Assembly (NCBI GenBank): GCA_017798145.1
Contig: CP059069.1
Coordinates: forward strand, 2,713,226-2,777,225
Direction: 5' to 3'
Origin: Akkermansiaceae bacterium
GTDB lineage: Bacteria; Verrucomicrobiota; Verrucomicrobiia; Verrucomicrobiales; Akkermansiaceae
Length of the DNA: 64,000 nt
Shown here: positions 1 through 10,600 of the stretch, in pieces
Layout: the number at the start of each line of letters is the position of its first letter
How positions within the stretch are numbered: the stretch's first letter is position 1
The notes under the pieces: model-generated
The model's input: only the letters and a program-made list of their open reading frames with translations
What the model was told of the DNA's origin: nothing
Databases searched by the model: none
Translations under genes and position numbers: made by a program

Positions 1-845
1 CCAACGAGCTGTTCTACAACACCGGCATCTTCACCTACGTCTGGTTGCTCCGCAACGACCGCCGGAAACTCAAGCGGGACGGGCGGATCATGATCATCGA
101 CGCCCGCCAGCAATTCGAGAAGGAGCCCAAGTCCTTCGGCAACAAACGCAACCGCATCGTCGAACGCCACCGCCAGTGGATCGAGGACCGCTATCACAAG
201 GGTTGGAAGAAGGACTCCGAGGACGAAAACGTGCGGTTCTTCACCCGCCACGACTTCGCCTTCCACAAGGTCGAGGTCGTCTTCTGGCAGACCGATGAAA
301 ACGACCAGCCGGCCATCATCACCGAGCCCTTCCCGGTGCAGTTCAAGGCGGCCAACGTGAAATCCAAGCAGGAGTTCTACGACAGCGAGATGATCCTGCA
401 CATCCGCGTCACCGCCCCGAAGAGCGGCAAGGTCCACCGCTTCGACCTCACGCTCGGCCCGGACGACAGCTTCCTCGATCTCTACAAGCCGGAAATCGCC
501 GTCCGCTTCGGCAAGGAGATGGGCAAGCTCACCGCCGCCACCCTCGACCGCCTGGAAACCGAGGTCAGCTACACCCACCGCCACTACATCAAGGACGACG
601 AATACATCCCCTTCGATGACAAGGGCGATCCGGACAATTACATCCCCGCCTTCCTCAAACGCGAGATCGAGCGGCAAATCATCCGCTGGCAGGACCGTCC
701 GCAGCTCGGATACGAGATCCTGCCCAACAAGTATTTCTACCGCTACACGCCGCCACCCAAGGCCGATGATCTGCTCAAGCAGTTCTGGAAACTGGAGGAA
801 AAGGCGGAAGGTCTGCTCAAGGCACTGGCGAAGGAGGGGGCATGA
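1..845 (+). CDS. hsdM: Type I restriction-modification system methyltransferase subunit HsdM, C-terminal part (5' partial)
   Basis: This is the 3' part of an N6-adenine DNA methyltransferase subunit; the gene enters from beyond the left edge and is read from base 3 (280 codons visible). The first visible residues, NELFYNTGIFTYVWLLRN, followed by IMIIDARQQF and a KSFGNKRN stretch, match the conserved region after the catalytic domain of HsdM proteins. The catalytic NPPY motif and SAM-binding region would lie upstream and are not seen. In the complex, two HsdM and one HsdS modify the target adenine and also take part in restriction. The TTG at 45 is only an internal codon. The stop overlaps the hsdS start (ATGA at 842-845), so the two are translationally coupled. 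Confidence 0.9.
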   Translation, partial: NELFYNTGIFTYVWLLRNDRRKLKRDGRIMIIDARQQFEKEPKSFGNKRNRIVERHRQWIEDRYHKGWKKDSEDENVRFFTRHDFAFHKVEVVFWQTDENDQPAIITEPFPVQFKAANVKSKQEFYDSEMILHIRVTAPKSGKVHRFDLTLGPDDSFLDLYKPEIAVRFGKEMGKLTAATLDRLETEVSYTHRHYIKDDEYIPFDDKGDPDNYIPAFLKREIERQIIRWQDRPQLGYEILPNKYFYRYTPPPKADDLLKQFWKLEEKAEGLLKALAKEGA

Positions 846-2197
846 GCAAGGATATCACCAGTGATGTCTGGCTTGGCGGCCACCCGAACACTTGGCGGCG
901 GACGAGAATCAAGCGTGTCTGCGAATTCTCGCCCTCCTTCTCATCCGGCAAGCCAGATGCGGACGAAGAGTGCACCGTCTGCCCGATGGAGACCATTTCA
1001 GAGCTCGGAGCCATTGATGCCGGCAAATGCGAACGCTTTGACGACGTCACCCCTGGACTGACACTATTCGAGCCGAAGGATGTCCTTTTCGCAAAAATCA
1101 CGCCGTGCATGGAGAACGGCAAGGGAGCCTACGTTGAAACGCTACCCACACGATACGCATTCGGCAGCACCGAGTTCCACGTCCTTCGTCCATCCCATGA
1201 GGCCGACGGCAAATTCCTCTACTACTACACTTTCAACCCCACGTTTCGGGCTTGGGCGGAAAAGAACATGCACGGTGCAGCTGGTCAGCAGCGGGTTTCT
1301 GCCCGATTCCTGAAATACACTCATCTTCCCCTCCCACCCATCGACGAGCAGAAGCGGATCGCCGCGTATCTGGACGCGAGCTGCGAGGCGATCGACCGTG
1401 CCATAAAAACGAAGCGGCAACAGCTCGACACCCTTGATGCCCTCCGCAAGTCCATCATCACGCCAGCAGTGCTAAAGGGAGTTTCCCCAAATCCCAAAAT
1501 GCGGCAGCTGGATAACGCATGGCTGAAAGAGATTCCGTCGCATTGGAAATGCGTCTCACTCAAGAGGCTCAGTGATAACCATGCAGGTCTCACCCTCGGC
1601 AAAACCTACGAGGGGATATTGGTCAGCATGCCCTATCTGCGGGCAGCCAATGTCCAGGACGGCTTCGTGGATCTTAGGCAAATTACCCACATCGAAGTTC
1701 CGCCGGAGATCGTGGAGAAAAACCTGCTGTTACCCGGTGATGTGCTCATGACCGAAGGTGGTGATCTGGATAAACTCGGACGGGGATGCGTTTGGAGAGG
1801 TGAGATTGATCCCTGCATGCACCAGAACCACGTGCACGCAGTCCGTTGCCATAAACATCGCCTGCTCCCTGATTTCCTCGCCTACGTTACCTCGTCGCAG
1901 CACGGGCGAGACTATTTTGAAGCAACTGGCAAAAAGACAACCAACCTCGCCTCCACAAACTCGACAAAGGTGGGGCTCCTGCCCATACCCTTGCCGCCTA
2001 TCGAAGAGCAAAAAGAGATCGTTCAATACATTGATCAGGCACTTACGGATGCATCACGAATTCGCGATAACGTAGTCGAACAAATCTCCACCCTCACCAC
2101 CTACCGAAAGGTCCTGATCCACGAGTGCGTCACCGGCAAGCGGCAGATCGCGGAGGCTGATATTGCCAAGCTTAAAGCCAAAACTGGGGGCGGCTAG
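842..2197 (+). CDS. hsdS: Type I restriction-modification system specificity subunit HsdS
   Basis: This 451-residue protein should be the DNA-recognition subunit of the type I complex. It has the two-fold layout of HsdS: a target-recognition domain ending near residue 160 with LPLPPIDEQKRIAAYLD, and a second ending near residue 390 with PLPPIEEQKEIVQYID. Each of these conserved segments starts a helical spacer, and the spacer length helps set the gap between the two half-sites. The second domain opens with a WLKEIPSHWK-type motif typical of recognition-domain starts. The ATG overlaps the hsdM stop by four bases. The recognition sequence cannot be read from the protein. hsdR does not follow directly but lies 5.4 kb downstream, after four inserted genes. 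Confidence 0.93.
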   Translation: MSKDITSDVWLGGHPNTWRRTRIKRVCEFSPSFSSGKPDADEECTVCPMETISELGAIDAGKCERFDDVTPGLTLFEPKDVLFAKITPCMENGKGAYVETLPTRYAFGSTEFHVLRPSHEADGKFLYYYTFNPTFRAWAEKNMHGAAGQQRVSARFLKYTHLPLPPIDEQKRIAAYLDASCEAIDRAIKTKRQQLDTLDALRKSIITPAVLKGVSPNPKMRQLDNAWLKEIPSHWKCVSLKRLSDNHAGLTLGKTYEGILVSMPYLRAANVQDGFVDLRQITHIEVPPEIVEKNLLLPGDVLMTEGGDLDKLGRGCVWRGEIDPCMHQNHVHAVRCHKHRLLPDFLAYVTSSQHGRDYFEATGKKTTNLASTNSTKVGLLPIPLPPIEEQKEIVQYIDQALTDASRIRDNVVEQISTLTTYRKVLIHECVTGKRQIAEADIAKLKAKTGGG

Positions 2198-2255
2198 CCC
2201 GAGAAAGCGGACTCGACCCTTGCCAAGAGATCCACTACATTACAATCACCACCCG

Positions 2256-3218
2256 ATGGCCACAGCCGAACAAATCAAATCCTTAATCCGGTCTCACCTG
2301 AGTGACGACCACGAGCGGTTTTATACCTTGGCCCTGCAGGTGGCCGCACATGAGGCCCAGCAGGGCCACGCGGCACTGGCCCACGATATCCGCGAAATCG
2401 TGGATAAGGAACGCAAGGCCCGGGGTGGAAACGCGTTGCTCAAGTTTCCTCAGGATCTGGCCGGAATGGTGATGTCCGAGCGGACCGACACCCCGCTCGC
2501 AGCCCTGGTCATTCCCGCCGCATTCCGAGAGCGGATCCGCCGAATCGTCCACGAGCACCGCCAGCAGGAAAAACTCAAGAAGCACGGCCTTTCCAACCGT
2601 CGGAAAATCCTGCTTTCCGGCCCACCGGGCACGGGAAAGACGCTCACAGCCCGGGTGCTGGCACATGAACTCCGCCTGCCCCTGCACACGATTCAGGTCG
2701 ACAAGCTCGTGACCAAATTCATGGGCGAGACCAGTGCCAAGCTTCGGCAGATCTTCGACCTCATCCGCGACGAACCAGGCGTGTATCTTTTCGATGAATT
2801 CGACGCGATAGGCGGCGAGCGTTCCCGGGACAATGACGTGGGCGAAATGAGGCGAGTGCTCAATGCACTCCTTCAATTCATCGAACAGGATAGCTCCGAC
2901 AGTCTCATCATCGGTGCCACCAACAACCCGGGACTGCTTGATCGGGCTCTGTTCAGGCGTTTCGACGATGTCCTTCATTACCATATGCCGGATGAAGAAT
3001 CCCGACGCCGGCTGATCGAGAACGTGCTCTCCTCGTTCATGGGCCGTCTCGGTTGGAAGGCGATCCTAACGGCAAGTTCAGGCCTCAGCCACGCGGAGAT
3101 CGATCACGCCTGTCGCGATGCGATCAAAGAAGCGATCCTAACCGATAAGCAGAAGGTGGACACCAAGGCACTACTCCGGACACTTGGTGAACGCAGTCAG
3201 ACCCACGCACGCGACTGA
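2256..3218 (+). CDS. ietA: AAA ATPase, IetA-like partner of the subtilisin-like protease
   Basis: A 320-residue AAA-family ATPase. Walker A is GPPGTGKT with Lys128, Walker B is VYLFDEFDAIG with Asp180/Glu181, and an ATNNP sensor-1 motif and an arginine-rich FRRFDD stretch follow, as in FtsH/Cdc48-type AAA domains. A helical N-terminal region of about 90 residues has no motif I know. The frame is open from 2163, but the ATG at 2256 (MATAEQIK) is preferred because the upstream codons overlap hsdS and read as low-complexity basic sequence. The protease gene starts 3 bases after the stop. This gene order is that of ietA-ietS, first described as a toxin-antitoxin pair on Agrobacterium Ti plasmids and later treated as a defence system. 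The assignment rests on architecture, so the symbol is tentative. Confidence 0.8.
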   Translation: MATAEQIKSLIRSHLSDDHERFYTLALQVAAHEAQQGHAALAHDIREIVDKERKARGGNALLKFPQDLAGMVMSERTDTPLAALVIPAAFRERIRRIVHEHRQQEKLKKHGLSNRRKILLSGPPGTGKTLTARVLAHELRLPLHTIQVDKLVTKFMGETSAKLRQIFDLIRDEPGVYLFDEFDAIGGERSRDNDVGEMRRVLNALLQFIEQDSSDSLIIGATNNPGLLDRALFRRFDDVLHYHMPDEESRRRLIENVLSSFMGRLGWKAILTASSGLSHAEIDHACRDAIKEAILTDKQKVDTKALLRTLGERSQTHARD

Positions 3219-3221
3219 TCC

Positions 3222-5714
3222 ATGGCCGACGGACGATTCCCCCACTTGTTCCTCCAAGGCCCGTCGGATCAACGGGAGGACTATAGCAGCCCTCGCCGAG
3301 GAGGTGATGGCCCTCGGCTACGCGTCCAGGATCGTCCAACCCATGCTCAACACGTCAGGACCTCCCTGGAGAATGCTTGGGGCGATGCGGCAAATCGACA
3401 GGCTGTGGCCCACTCCACCCGCCAGGGAGTCTACCTGGAGTTTGCCAGTGAGCCCGGATTCGATCTCGCCTTGGGGAGCTTGGAGTCGAGGCGGGCGGGG
3501 ATCAAACTGCTGAATGTCCGCAAAGAGGGGCCGGAGGGTTCAGAGGTCACGCGAGCGACAGTATTCATCCCCCAAAGCAAGAGCTCATACTTCCTGCAAA
3601 AGGCCATTCAATACGCCACTGAGGACAATCCACCCAGGCAGGACGGGACCACCACACCGAAGAACGCAACGTTGATCGGCAGCATCGGAGATGTGAGGGC
3701 GGCCATCTTGGAGTCATCCTTTTGGCAGGATTCGCGTGATCGAATTCCAAGAGAAACGCCCGAGTGGGTCGAAGCGTGGCTGAGCAGCGAAGACCTCGGA
3801 GTCATCGAGTCGTTTGAGGGGCTCTGTGGGGAACTAGGAATTCAGCGTGGTGAGGGTTCTCTGAGCTTTCCGGAGAGAACCGTCCGGTTGATCTTGGCAA
3901 ATCGGCAACAGTTGGAGTCGCTCATCGAACACTCGGAATTCATCGCCGAGTTTCGCACCGCCAGGGAAGTGGCCTCGTTCTTTGTCGAGCAGGAGAACGC
4001 AGATCAAGCACAGTGGCTGGAACACCTGCTTTCCCGAACCACGATTCATCGCCCCAATGACGTGTGTGTCCTCGTGCTCGACCATGGTGTCAACAATGGA
4101 CACCGTCTCTTGGAGCCCTTACTCCCCGACGAAGACTGTCATGTTGCCGAACCCACATGGGACGTTCAGGATGATCATGGACACGGGACGCTGATGGCTG
4201 GAACGGCAGCGTATGGAGATCTGCTTCATTACATTGCATCCGGGGAAGACATCGTCATCCGGCACGGACTGGAGTCAGCGAAGATTCTCCCACCGCCCCC
4301 GGAAGCTAACCCACGGCGTTTGTGGGGACATTACACAGCCCGGGGCATCAGTCGGGCAGAGATCCAAGGCCCACCGGATCGCAAGCGGGTGATCTGCATG
4401 GCCGTCACCAGTGAAGAAGCCCTGCAACAAGGACGACCGTCCTCATGGTCGGGGCAGATCGATGAACTGGCTTCTGGATATTCGGATGACCGAAGGCGTT
4501 TGATCATCATCAGTGCCGGCAACGTCAAGGATCCCGAGGATTGGAAGAATTTTCCCGCATCGAATATCACTCGGGAGGTGCATGATCCTGCCCAGGCATG
4601 GAACGCCCTCAGCGTTGGTGCCTACACCGAGAAAACCCGGATTGTTGATCCGATGCTTGCCTCCTACACCCCCCTGGCTGAAGCCGGCGATATTTCGCCG
4701 TTCTCCTCCACTTCTTCGACCTGGCCCAATCGGAAATGGCCGATCAAGCCGGACGTTTTGTTTGAGGGTGGAAATGTTGCGGTCGGCCCCAATGATTCAG
4801 TCTTCGATACCGATGACCTCAAGCTGTTGTCGACCTATCGCGATCCCCAGATTGCACAATTCGCATCGTTCGATGCCACCAGTGCGGCTTCAGCACAAGC
4901 GGCTTGGATGGCTGCCCGGCTGCAGGCGGAGTATCCCGAGGCATGGCCGGAAACCATCCGCGGCTTGATTGTGCACTCCGCTGAATGGACGGAAACCCAG
5001 CGAAGAAAGTATCTGCAAAACGAGTCGAAAGGAGCCTACCACCAACTGGCCAGAATCTGCGGCTACGGGGTTCCGAACCTCGAAAGGGCGATTTCATGTG
5101 CAAAGAACTCGCTTTCCCTGATTTCCCAAGCAGCACTCCAACCCTTCGACAAGCATGAGACTCAAAGTCGGTATGTTTCAAAAGACATGCACGTCTATCG
5201 ATTGCCGTGGCCGGTCGATGTTTTGCGAGACTGCGGCGAGTTGCCGGTTCAGATGCGGGTGACACTCTCCTATTTCATCGAACCGAGCCCCGGCGAGGTG
5301 GGCTGGAAGGATCGGTATCGTTATGCATCTCACGCTCTCCGCTTCGAGTTGAATGGTCCCGGTGAGGAGGAGGTGGATTTTGTTCAGCGTGTGAATCGGA
5401 AAGCACGGGAAGATGACTTGCATCCGGGCACCGAAGGAGCTGCGGATCATTGGTCACTTGGTGAAACCAGAAATGTCGGATCAATTCACTCCGATGTGTG
5501 GACGGGTACCGCCGCGGAACTTGCTGGCTCGAACCTGATCGCCGTACATCCCGCCGTGGGCTGGTGGCGTGAGCGACCCCATCTCGGGCGGTTCAACAAG
5601 CAAACGCGGTACTCCCTGATCATGTCGTTTTCGCTGCCCAGAGCGGAGACCGACATCTACACGCCAGTGGCGGTGAGGCTCGGGGTCCCTACTCCTGTCC
5701 CGATCTCAATCTGA
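3222..5714 (+). CDS. ietS: Subtilisin-like serine protease (S8), IetS-like
   Basis: An 830-residue protein with a subtilase domain in its middle. The triad is visible as Asp287 in VLVLDHGVNNG, His321 in DDHGHGTLMAG and Ser554 in FDATSAASAQAA, with oxyanion Asn434 in IIISAGN. The Ser motif is ATS rather than the usual GTS. About 280 residues precede the domain and a beta-rich tail of about 230 residues follows; there is no signal peptide, so the enzyme should act in the cytoplasm. It lies three bases after the ietA-like ATPase gene. In the Agrobacterium IetAS pair the protease is the toxic part and the ATPase restrains it; whether that holds here is inference. The placement inside a type I R-M locus supports a defence role. 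Confidence 0.82.
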   Translation: MADGRFPHLFLQGPSDQREDYSSPRRGGDGPRLRVQDRPTHAQHVRTSLENAWGDAANRQAVAHSTRQGVYLEFASEPGFDLALGSLESRRAGIKLLNVRKEGPEGSEVTRATVFIPQSKSSYFLQKAIQYATEDNPPRQDGTTTPKNATLIGSIGDVRAAILESSFWQDSRDRIPRETPEWVEAWLSSEDLGVIESFEGLCGELGIQRGEGSLSFPERTVRLILANRQQLESLIEHSEFIAEFRTAREVASFFVEQENADQAQWLEHLLSRTTIHRPNDVCVLVLDHGVNNGHRLLEPLLPDEDCHVAEPTWDVQDDHGHGTLMAGTAAYGDLLHYIASGEDIVIRHGLESAKILPPPPEANPRRLWGHYTARGISRAEIQGPPDRKRVICMAVTSEEALQQGRPSSWSGQIDELASGYSDDRRRLIIISAGNVKDPEDWKNFPASNITREVHDPAQAWNALSVGAYTEKTRIVDPMLASYTPLAEAGDISPFSSTSSTWPNRKWPIKPDVLFEGGNVAVGPNDSVFDTDDLKLLSTYRDPQIAQFASFDATSAASAQAAWMAARLQAEYPEAWPETIRGLIVHSAEWTETQRRKYLQNESKGAYHQLARICGYGVPNLERAISCAKNSLSLISQAALQPFDKHETQSRYVSKDMHVYRLPWPVDVLRDCGELPVQMRVTLSYFIEPSPGEVGWKDRYRYASHALRFELNGPGEEEVDFVQRVNRKAREDDLHPGTEGAADHWSLGETRNVGSIHSDVWTGTAAELAGSNLIAVHPAVGWWRERPHLGRFNKQTRYSLIMSFSLPRAETDIYTPVAVRLGVPTPVPISI

Positions 5715-5781
5715 CGTTGTGGAGCAGGCGAAGGCGGCTTCGCAGCCTTTCTGGAGGCCTGAAATCCTAAAATCTGAGCCG

Positions 5782-5803
5782 ATTTGCAGAAATTCTTGCA
5801 AAT
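5782..5803. promoter_or_regulatory. Palindrome upstream of the ATPase/TOPRIM pair
   Basis: Two perfect 7-base arms, ATTTGCA and TGCAAAT, are separated by 8 bases and end 41 bases before the ATG at 5845. This AT-rich site is in the only sizeable gap (130 bases) in the defence operon. It could be an operator or part of a promoter for the downstream genes. No regulator gene is adjacent. Confidence 0.4.
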
Positions 5804-5844
5804 ATGATGGATTTTACCGAACCAGCACGTAGCTTGATGCAGCT

Positions 5845-7077
5845 ATGATACGCCACCTGAGCTTTGAGAACTTCTGTTCGTTCCGGGATTCCGGCGAGCT
5901 CGCCCTGACCACCGGGGCGAAGACTCCCACCGATGATTCCTTCACCAAGTCCTCCTGCGGAGACCAGGTGACGGTGCTTGCCGGCGTGTTCGGACCGAAC
6001 GCAGCCGGAAAGACCAACCTGCTCAAGCTGACGGCTTTCCTGAACTTCTTCATCCGCCATTCTTACCACCACCCAGTCGGGGACGGGGACGAGATCATCC
6101 CGGTGGATCCCTTTGCCACCAAGGCGGATGATCCGACCCGAGTGGAAATGGAGTTCGAAGGCAACGGCAGGGTCTATCGCTATGCGGCGACCTTGACGCG
6201 GAAGACCGTGATCGAGGAGCGGCTGTCACTCCGGAACCCCGAAACCAAGTCCTTCCGCATCGTGCTGAAGCGGCAGGAGGGAGCACGTGGAGCCCTGCTC
6301 ACGCAGGACGATGATTTCACCGACCTCACCGCTATCCGCAATCTGCTCAAGGAGCGGCCGAATGCCTCGATGCTCTCCGCCGGTCTGGTCACAGGCCGTC
6401 AGGAGTTCAAGAAGGTGATGGCCTCGCTCGGCACCTTCGAGACCAACGTGGACCGTATGGGCAAGGCCGAGGTCGTCCATGGCAACCGCACCTCGGAGAT
6501 CATCCGCTGTGGCGAATACCTGAGGGACAATCCTCACTTCGTCGCGGACATCGAGGCCCGGCTCAAGGCGGCGGATCTGGGAATCTCCGGCTTCCACATT
6601 AAGGAGCTCGAAGTTCTCAACGACAAAACCGGGGCGACCCAAAAGATTCCGGTGCCATACGTCGTGCATCGCTCGGGCGAGGCCCAGTTCGAGCTACCGC
6701 TCACCCACGAGTCCGCCGGCACCAAGCGGCTCTTCGTCCTGCTGCGGACCTTCCTGCCCGTGCTCACCGATGGCGGCATGGCTGTCATCGACGAGATGGA
6801 GTCCGACCTGCACCCGCACCTGATCCCGATCCTCCTGGATCTCTTCGTGGATCCGCACACCAATCCGAAGCGTGCCCAACTGCTTTTCACCTGCCACCAC
6901 ATGGAGATCCTGAACCTGCTCGCCAAGGAGCAGATCGTCTTCGTCGAGAAGGACGCGGATAACGTCAGCCAGGTGCGGCGGCTCAGCGAAGTCAAGGGAG
7001 TGCGGCGGGAAGAAAACTTCTTCGCCAACTACAACGCAGGTAGATACGAGGCCGTTCCTGAACCCGAACGATTCTAG
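5845..7077 (+). CDS. ABC-type AAA ATPase, RloA-like
   Basis: A 410-residue ATPase of the OLD/RecF/SMC-like AAA_15/AAA_21 type. It begins with IRHLSFENFCSFRD, the usual first strand of these proteins. Walker A is GPNAAGKTNLL (Lys56), the ABC signature is ESAGTKRL, and Walker B is MAVIDEMESDLHPHL (Asp316/Glu317), followed by a TCHHMEIL switch region. No coiled-coil arm of SMC length is present. The next gene starts two bases after the stop and encodes a small TOPRIM protein, so the pair fits RloA/RloB, genes known to be linked to type I R-M loci, and is also similar in layout to AbiL. The likely role is sensing of phage infection and activation of the partner nuclease. The exact family needs a profile search. 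Confidence 0.75.
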   Translation: MIRHLSFENFCSFRDSGELALTTGAKTPTDDSFTKSSCGDQVTVLAGVFGPNAAGKTNLLKLTAFLNFFIRHSYHHPVGDGDEIIPVDPFATKADDPTRVEMEFEGNGRVYRYAATLTRKTVIEERLSLRNPETKSFRIVLKRQEGARGALLTQDDDFTDLTAIRNLLKERPNASMLSAGLVTGRQEFKKVMASLGTFETNVDRMGKAEVVHGNRTSEIIRCGEYLRDNPHFVADIEARLKAADLGISGFHIKELEVLNDKTGATQKIPVPYVVHRSGEAQFELPLTHESAGTKRLFVLLRTFLPVLTDGGMAVIDEMESDLHPHLIPILLDLFVDPHTNPKRAQLLFTCHHMEILNLLAKEQIVFVEKDADNVSQVRRLSEVKGVRREENFFANYNAGRYEAVPEPERF

Positions 7078-7079
7078 CA

Positions 7080-7604
7080 TTGGCACGGAAAAAGAGCATC
7101 GTCCTGTTTGGCGAGGGAAAGGCCGATGCGGTTTTCCTCAATTACCTGCGTTCATTGTATGCGGATCAGATTCAAGCCAGGGTGCTGATCGATGCCGGCC
7201 AGGGCGGCGGACCGAAACAAGTGGCCACCCGACTGATCAAGAAGCACCTCGATCTCGGTGCCTATGCCCGTAGCCTGCTGCTCATTGATGAGGATCTTCC
7301 GACCGATGAAATCCCTAATGCTTGGCTTCGCAAACACAAGATCACTCTGGTCACCAGCGGCCCCCGATGTCTCGAAGGGATACTTCTGACCCTGCTGGAT
7401 GACCCGCCGCCCAAGAAAGATCGGCACCTCTCAAATGCTTGGAAAAAGCGGTTCTGCCGGAACCACCTGGGGACTGATCGCGACACGGAAATCCTCGACC
7501 GGTTCAAGAAGAAGTGCCCGGAACTCTTTCCACAGGAACTAATCGAAGCCCAAAAGAAGGAGATTCCGTCATTGCGGGAGATCGTGGATTTCCTGATAAC
7601 CTAA
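7080..7604 (+). CDS. Small TOPRIM-domain protein, RloB-like
   Basis: A 174-residue protein predicted to start at TTG 7080, two bases after the ATPase gene. Features of a TOPRIM fold are Glu12 in VLFGEGKADAVFLNYL and the acidic triplet IDED at 70-72, with a GPRCLEG segment near residue 115 that resembles the SP-FE region of RloB proteins. TOPRIM domains bind Mg2+ and cut or join nucleic acids, so this is probably the effector nuclease of the pair. The C-terminal 60 residues are basic. No other ATG-type start lies near, and the two-base spacing supports the TTG. The stop is 5 bases before hsdR. Confidence 0.65.
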   Translation: MARKKSIVLFGEGKADAVFLNYLRSLYADQIQARVLIDAGQGGGPKQVATRLIKKHLDLGAYARSLLLIDEDLPTDEIPNAWLRKHKITLVTSGPRCLEGILLTLLDDPPPKKDRHLSNAWKKRFCRNHLGTDRDTEILDRFKKKCPELFPQELIEAQKKEIPSLREIVDFLIT

Positions 7605-7609
7605 CAAGG

Positions 7610-10600
7610 ATGGCAGAGAATCCTGAGAAGACGTTCCAGAAACATATCGCGGAGTTCCTGCTCCGCGAGCATGGCTATGGCGTCCTGACGATGGGCGAAA
7701 TCACCGACCGGGATTTCTACTTCGCGGAGGATCACCTTTGGGGTTTCCTCAAAAAGACGCAGAACGAAACGGTCGAGCGACTCGAAGAGGACTACGGCCA
7801 CGATGCCCGCGATGAGGTCTTCAAGGCTCTCCGGGAAGAGCTGGAACGCAGACCCCTGTGGTCGATCATCCGCACCGGACTGACCGTGCGGGGGCACGAC
7901 ATCAAACTCTATTTCCCCAAGCCACGGTCCAGCGGAAGCGTCGCCAACGAGCTCTACGCGGAGAATCGGCTGACCTTCATCCCCGAATTGATCATCAGCG
8001 GCGACATGCGGCCTGATTTCGCGATTTTCCTCAACGGCCTGCCCATCGTCACGGTGGAACTCAAGCACACCGCAGGTGGCCAGAACGTGAATCATGCGGT
8101 TACCCAGTATGTGAACCGTGATCACCGTGATCGGATTTTCCAGCTCCCCTTCCTGCACATTGCCGCTGATCAACAACAAGTGAAGGTGGCCACGGATCCG
8201 AGAGCGGAGAAGAACTTCCGCTGGTTCAACACCGGACTGACCAACCACGCCCAGAGCGAGAGCGAGTATCCCGTGGAGTTCCTCTACCGCGAGGTGCTCT
8301 CGAAGGATACACTGCTGGAGGCGGTTTCCTTCTACCTCGTAAACGCTCCGGCTCAGGACGCCTCCGAGGATCGCGGAGCCCGTCCGGCCTTCACGCTCTT
8401 CCCCCGCTACCACCAGAGGCGTTGCGTGGAGAAGGTGGCAACGGAGATCACCGGGCACTTCACCGAACACGGCGACATCGGGCGGAAGTTTCTCGTCAAC
8501 CACTCCGCCGGCTCGGGCAAGACGCTCACGATGTGCTGGATGGCCGACCGCCTGAACAGCCTCTATAAGCCCCGCACACTGGAGAAGGTCGTGGACATGG
8601 TATTTCTGGTCACCGACCGCAAGTCCCTGGACAAGAACATCCGCGAAGACATGGAGAAGTTTTCCCACCTGGCCGACAAGGTGGTCTTCGCCAAGCGATC
8701 CGGTCACCTGCGGCGAGCCATCGAAAACCGAGCTCAGATCATCGTCACCACGCAGCAGAAATTCCACTACGTCCTCGACAAAATTTCCAAGGACGAGGGG
8801 CTGAAGAAGCTGCGGGTCGCTTTCCTGATCGACGAGGCTCATCGTTCACAAGAAGGCCGGATGGCCCGGGAGCGGAGCCAACCGTTTCGTGATACCGAAG
8901 TGCTTCGCGTCGAAGAAAACCTAGCCAAGGTTGCGGAGACTCCGGCCGTTTACCAAGCCGGGAACGACGATGATGACGAGGAGACGACCGCCGTCGAGGC
9001 TGCGGCAACCCACTCGCCGGAAGAACCCGATGCGGAGGACGCCCAGGACAAGGAAGATCCACAGGACAAGATGGCCAAGGTCATCGCCGAACGGGATCTG
9101 AACCAACTCTACGTGGCCTTCACCGCCACACCGTCACCAGCGACGATCCAGCTCTTCGGCAAGGCCTTCGACGAATACACGGAGGCGGAGGCAATCGCGG
9201 AGGGATACATCGAAGACGTCGCCCAGAGCATCATTTCCTACAAGACCCTCTACAACCTGCATTGCCCGATCGTGCCGCTGCCGGCCGAAGAGAAGCTCTA
9301 TCCGCCTGGAATCGTCTCGAAGGCACTCAAGAACGTGGCGTTCCAAGATCCCGAGCTGATCCAATACAAGTCCGAGGTCATGCTGCGGATTTTCGAGCAG
9401 CAGGTGAAGCACCTGGTCGGCGGCAAAGCCAAAGCGATGATCGTGGCGACCTCGCGGATCGCGGGTCTCGAGTATTGGCGGATCATCACCGAAAAGCTGA
9501 AGGAGCGGGCGGGTGCGGACTACAAGGTGCTCTATGCTTTCTCGGATTTCGTGGATCCACGAACCAACAAGCTCGTCACCGAGCATGAGATCAACGGACT
9601 CAACGACGGGGAGCTGATTGAAGATCGGTTCGAGGACGACTCTTATCGAATCATGATCGTCGCCAGCAAATTCCAGACCGGCTTCGACCAACCCTTGTTG
9701 GCAGGCATGTTCCTGGACAAGGCGGTGGCTGACCGCAATGCAGTCCAGACGGTTTCGCGGCTCAATCGCTGTCACCCGGATAAGGAAGGCGTGATCGTGG
9801 TGGACTTCACAAACAACGCCAAAGCCATCCTCAAGGCATTTCACAAATACCGACACGGTTCACCCCACGAACCCGACGAGCCGGAGCCAGGCAAGTGCTT
9901 GGAGATCCTCGAAGAGATCCTCGATAAAGGCATCTTCACCCATGACGACGCGGCGGAGGTCGTCAACCTGTTGAAAAAGGGCGAGGAGGCGACTCTCGCG
10001 ACCAAGGTTCAGGACTGCAAGCTGAGGTTCGAGCAGGCGATCACGGATTTCGAGGAACGGAAGGCATTCGTTTACCTGATGGCCAAGTTCACGAAGAGTT
10101 TCCATTTCCTCAACGCCTTCTTCAGCTACGAAGAGCCGGTCCATACTTTCGCCGCGTTCTCCGACTACGTCGGACCCCAGCTGATCAAAGAAGGTTCGGT
10201 TTCGGAGCTGATGAAGCTGGTGCGGGCGACGGTGGTTCAGAGAGCAGCGGTTCTCGACAACGGCATCGTTGAAATGCCGGGCGGGCAGAAGAAGCCCAAG
10301 CCGATCCGTGGTGGGGGTGGCGGCGGAGCACCGCCCGTGAAGAAAATCTCCGTGCAGGACATGATCACGAAGATCCGTGAGCAGTTCGAGATTTCCGACG
10401 AGGAGGCACTGCACATCCGTGAAGTATCGGAGGAGAAGATTGCCGACGAGTCCGTCCAGCAGACCGTCGCCGCCCACCGTGCAGACCTGACCTTCCTGGA
10501 AAGTGTCTTCCGCGATCAGCTGAACGGCGACATTCAGGACGCCTACGCCATCCGCCAACTCTACGAGCAGCTCGCCGACCCGAAATACACCGACAAGACA

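Noticed and set aside
7601-8842. Long minus-strand frame (413 codons) opposite hsdR
   Set aside because: It is the mirror of a well-supported hsdR and lacks any family motif; high GC makes such antisense frames common.
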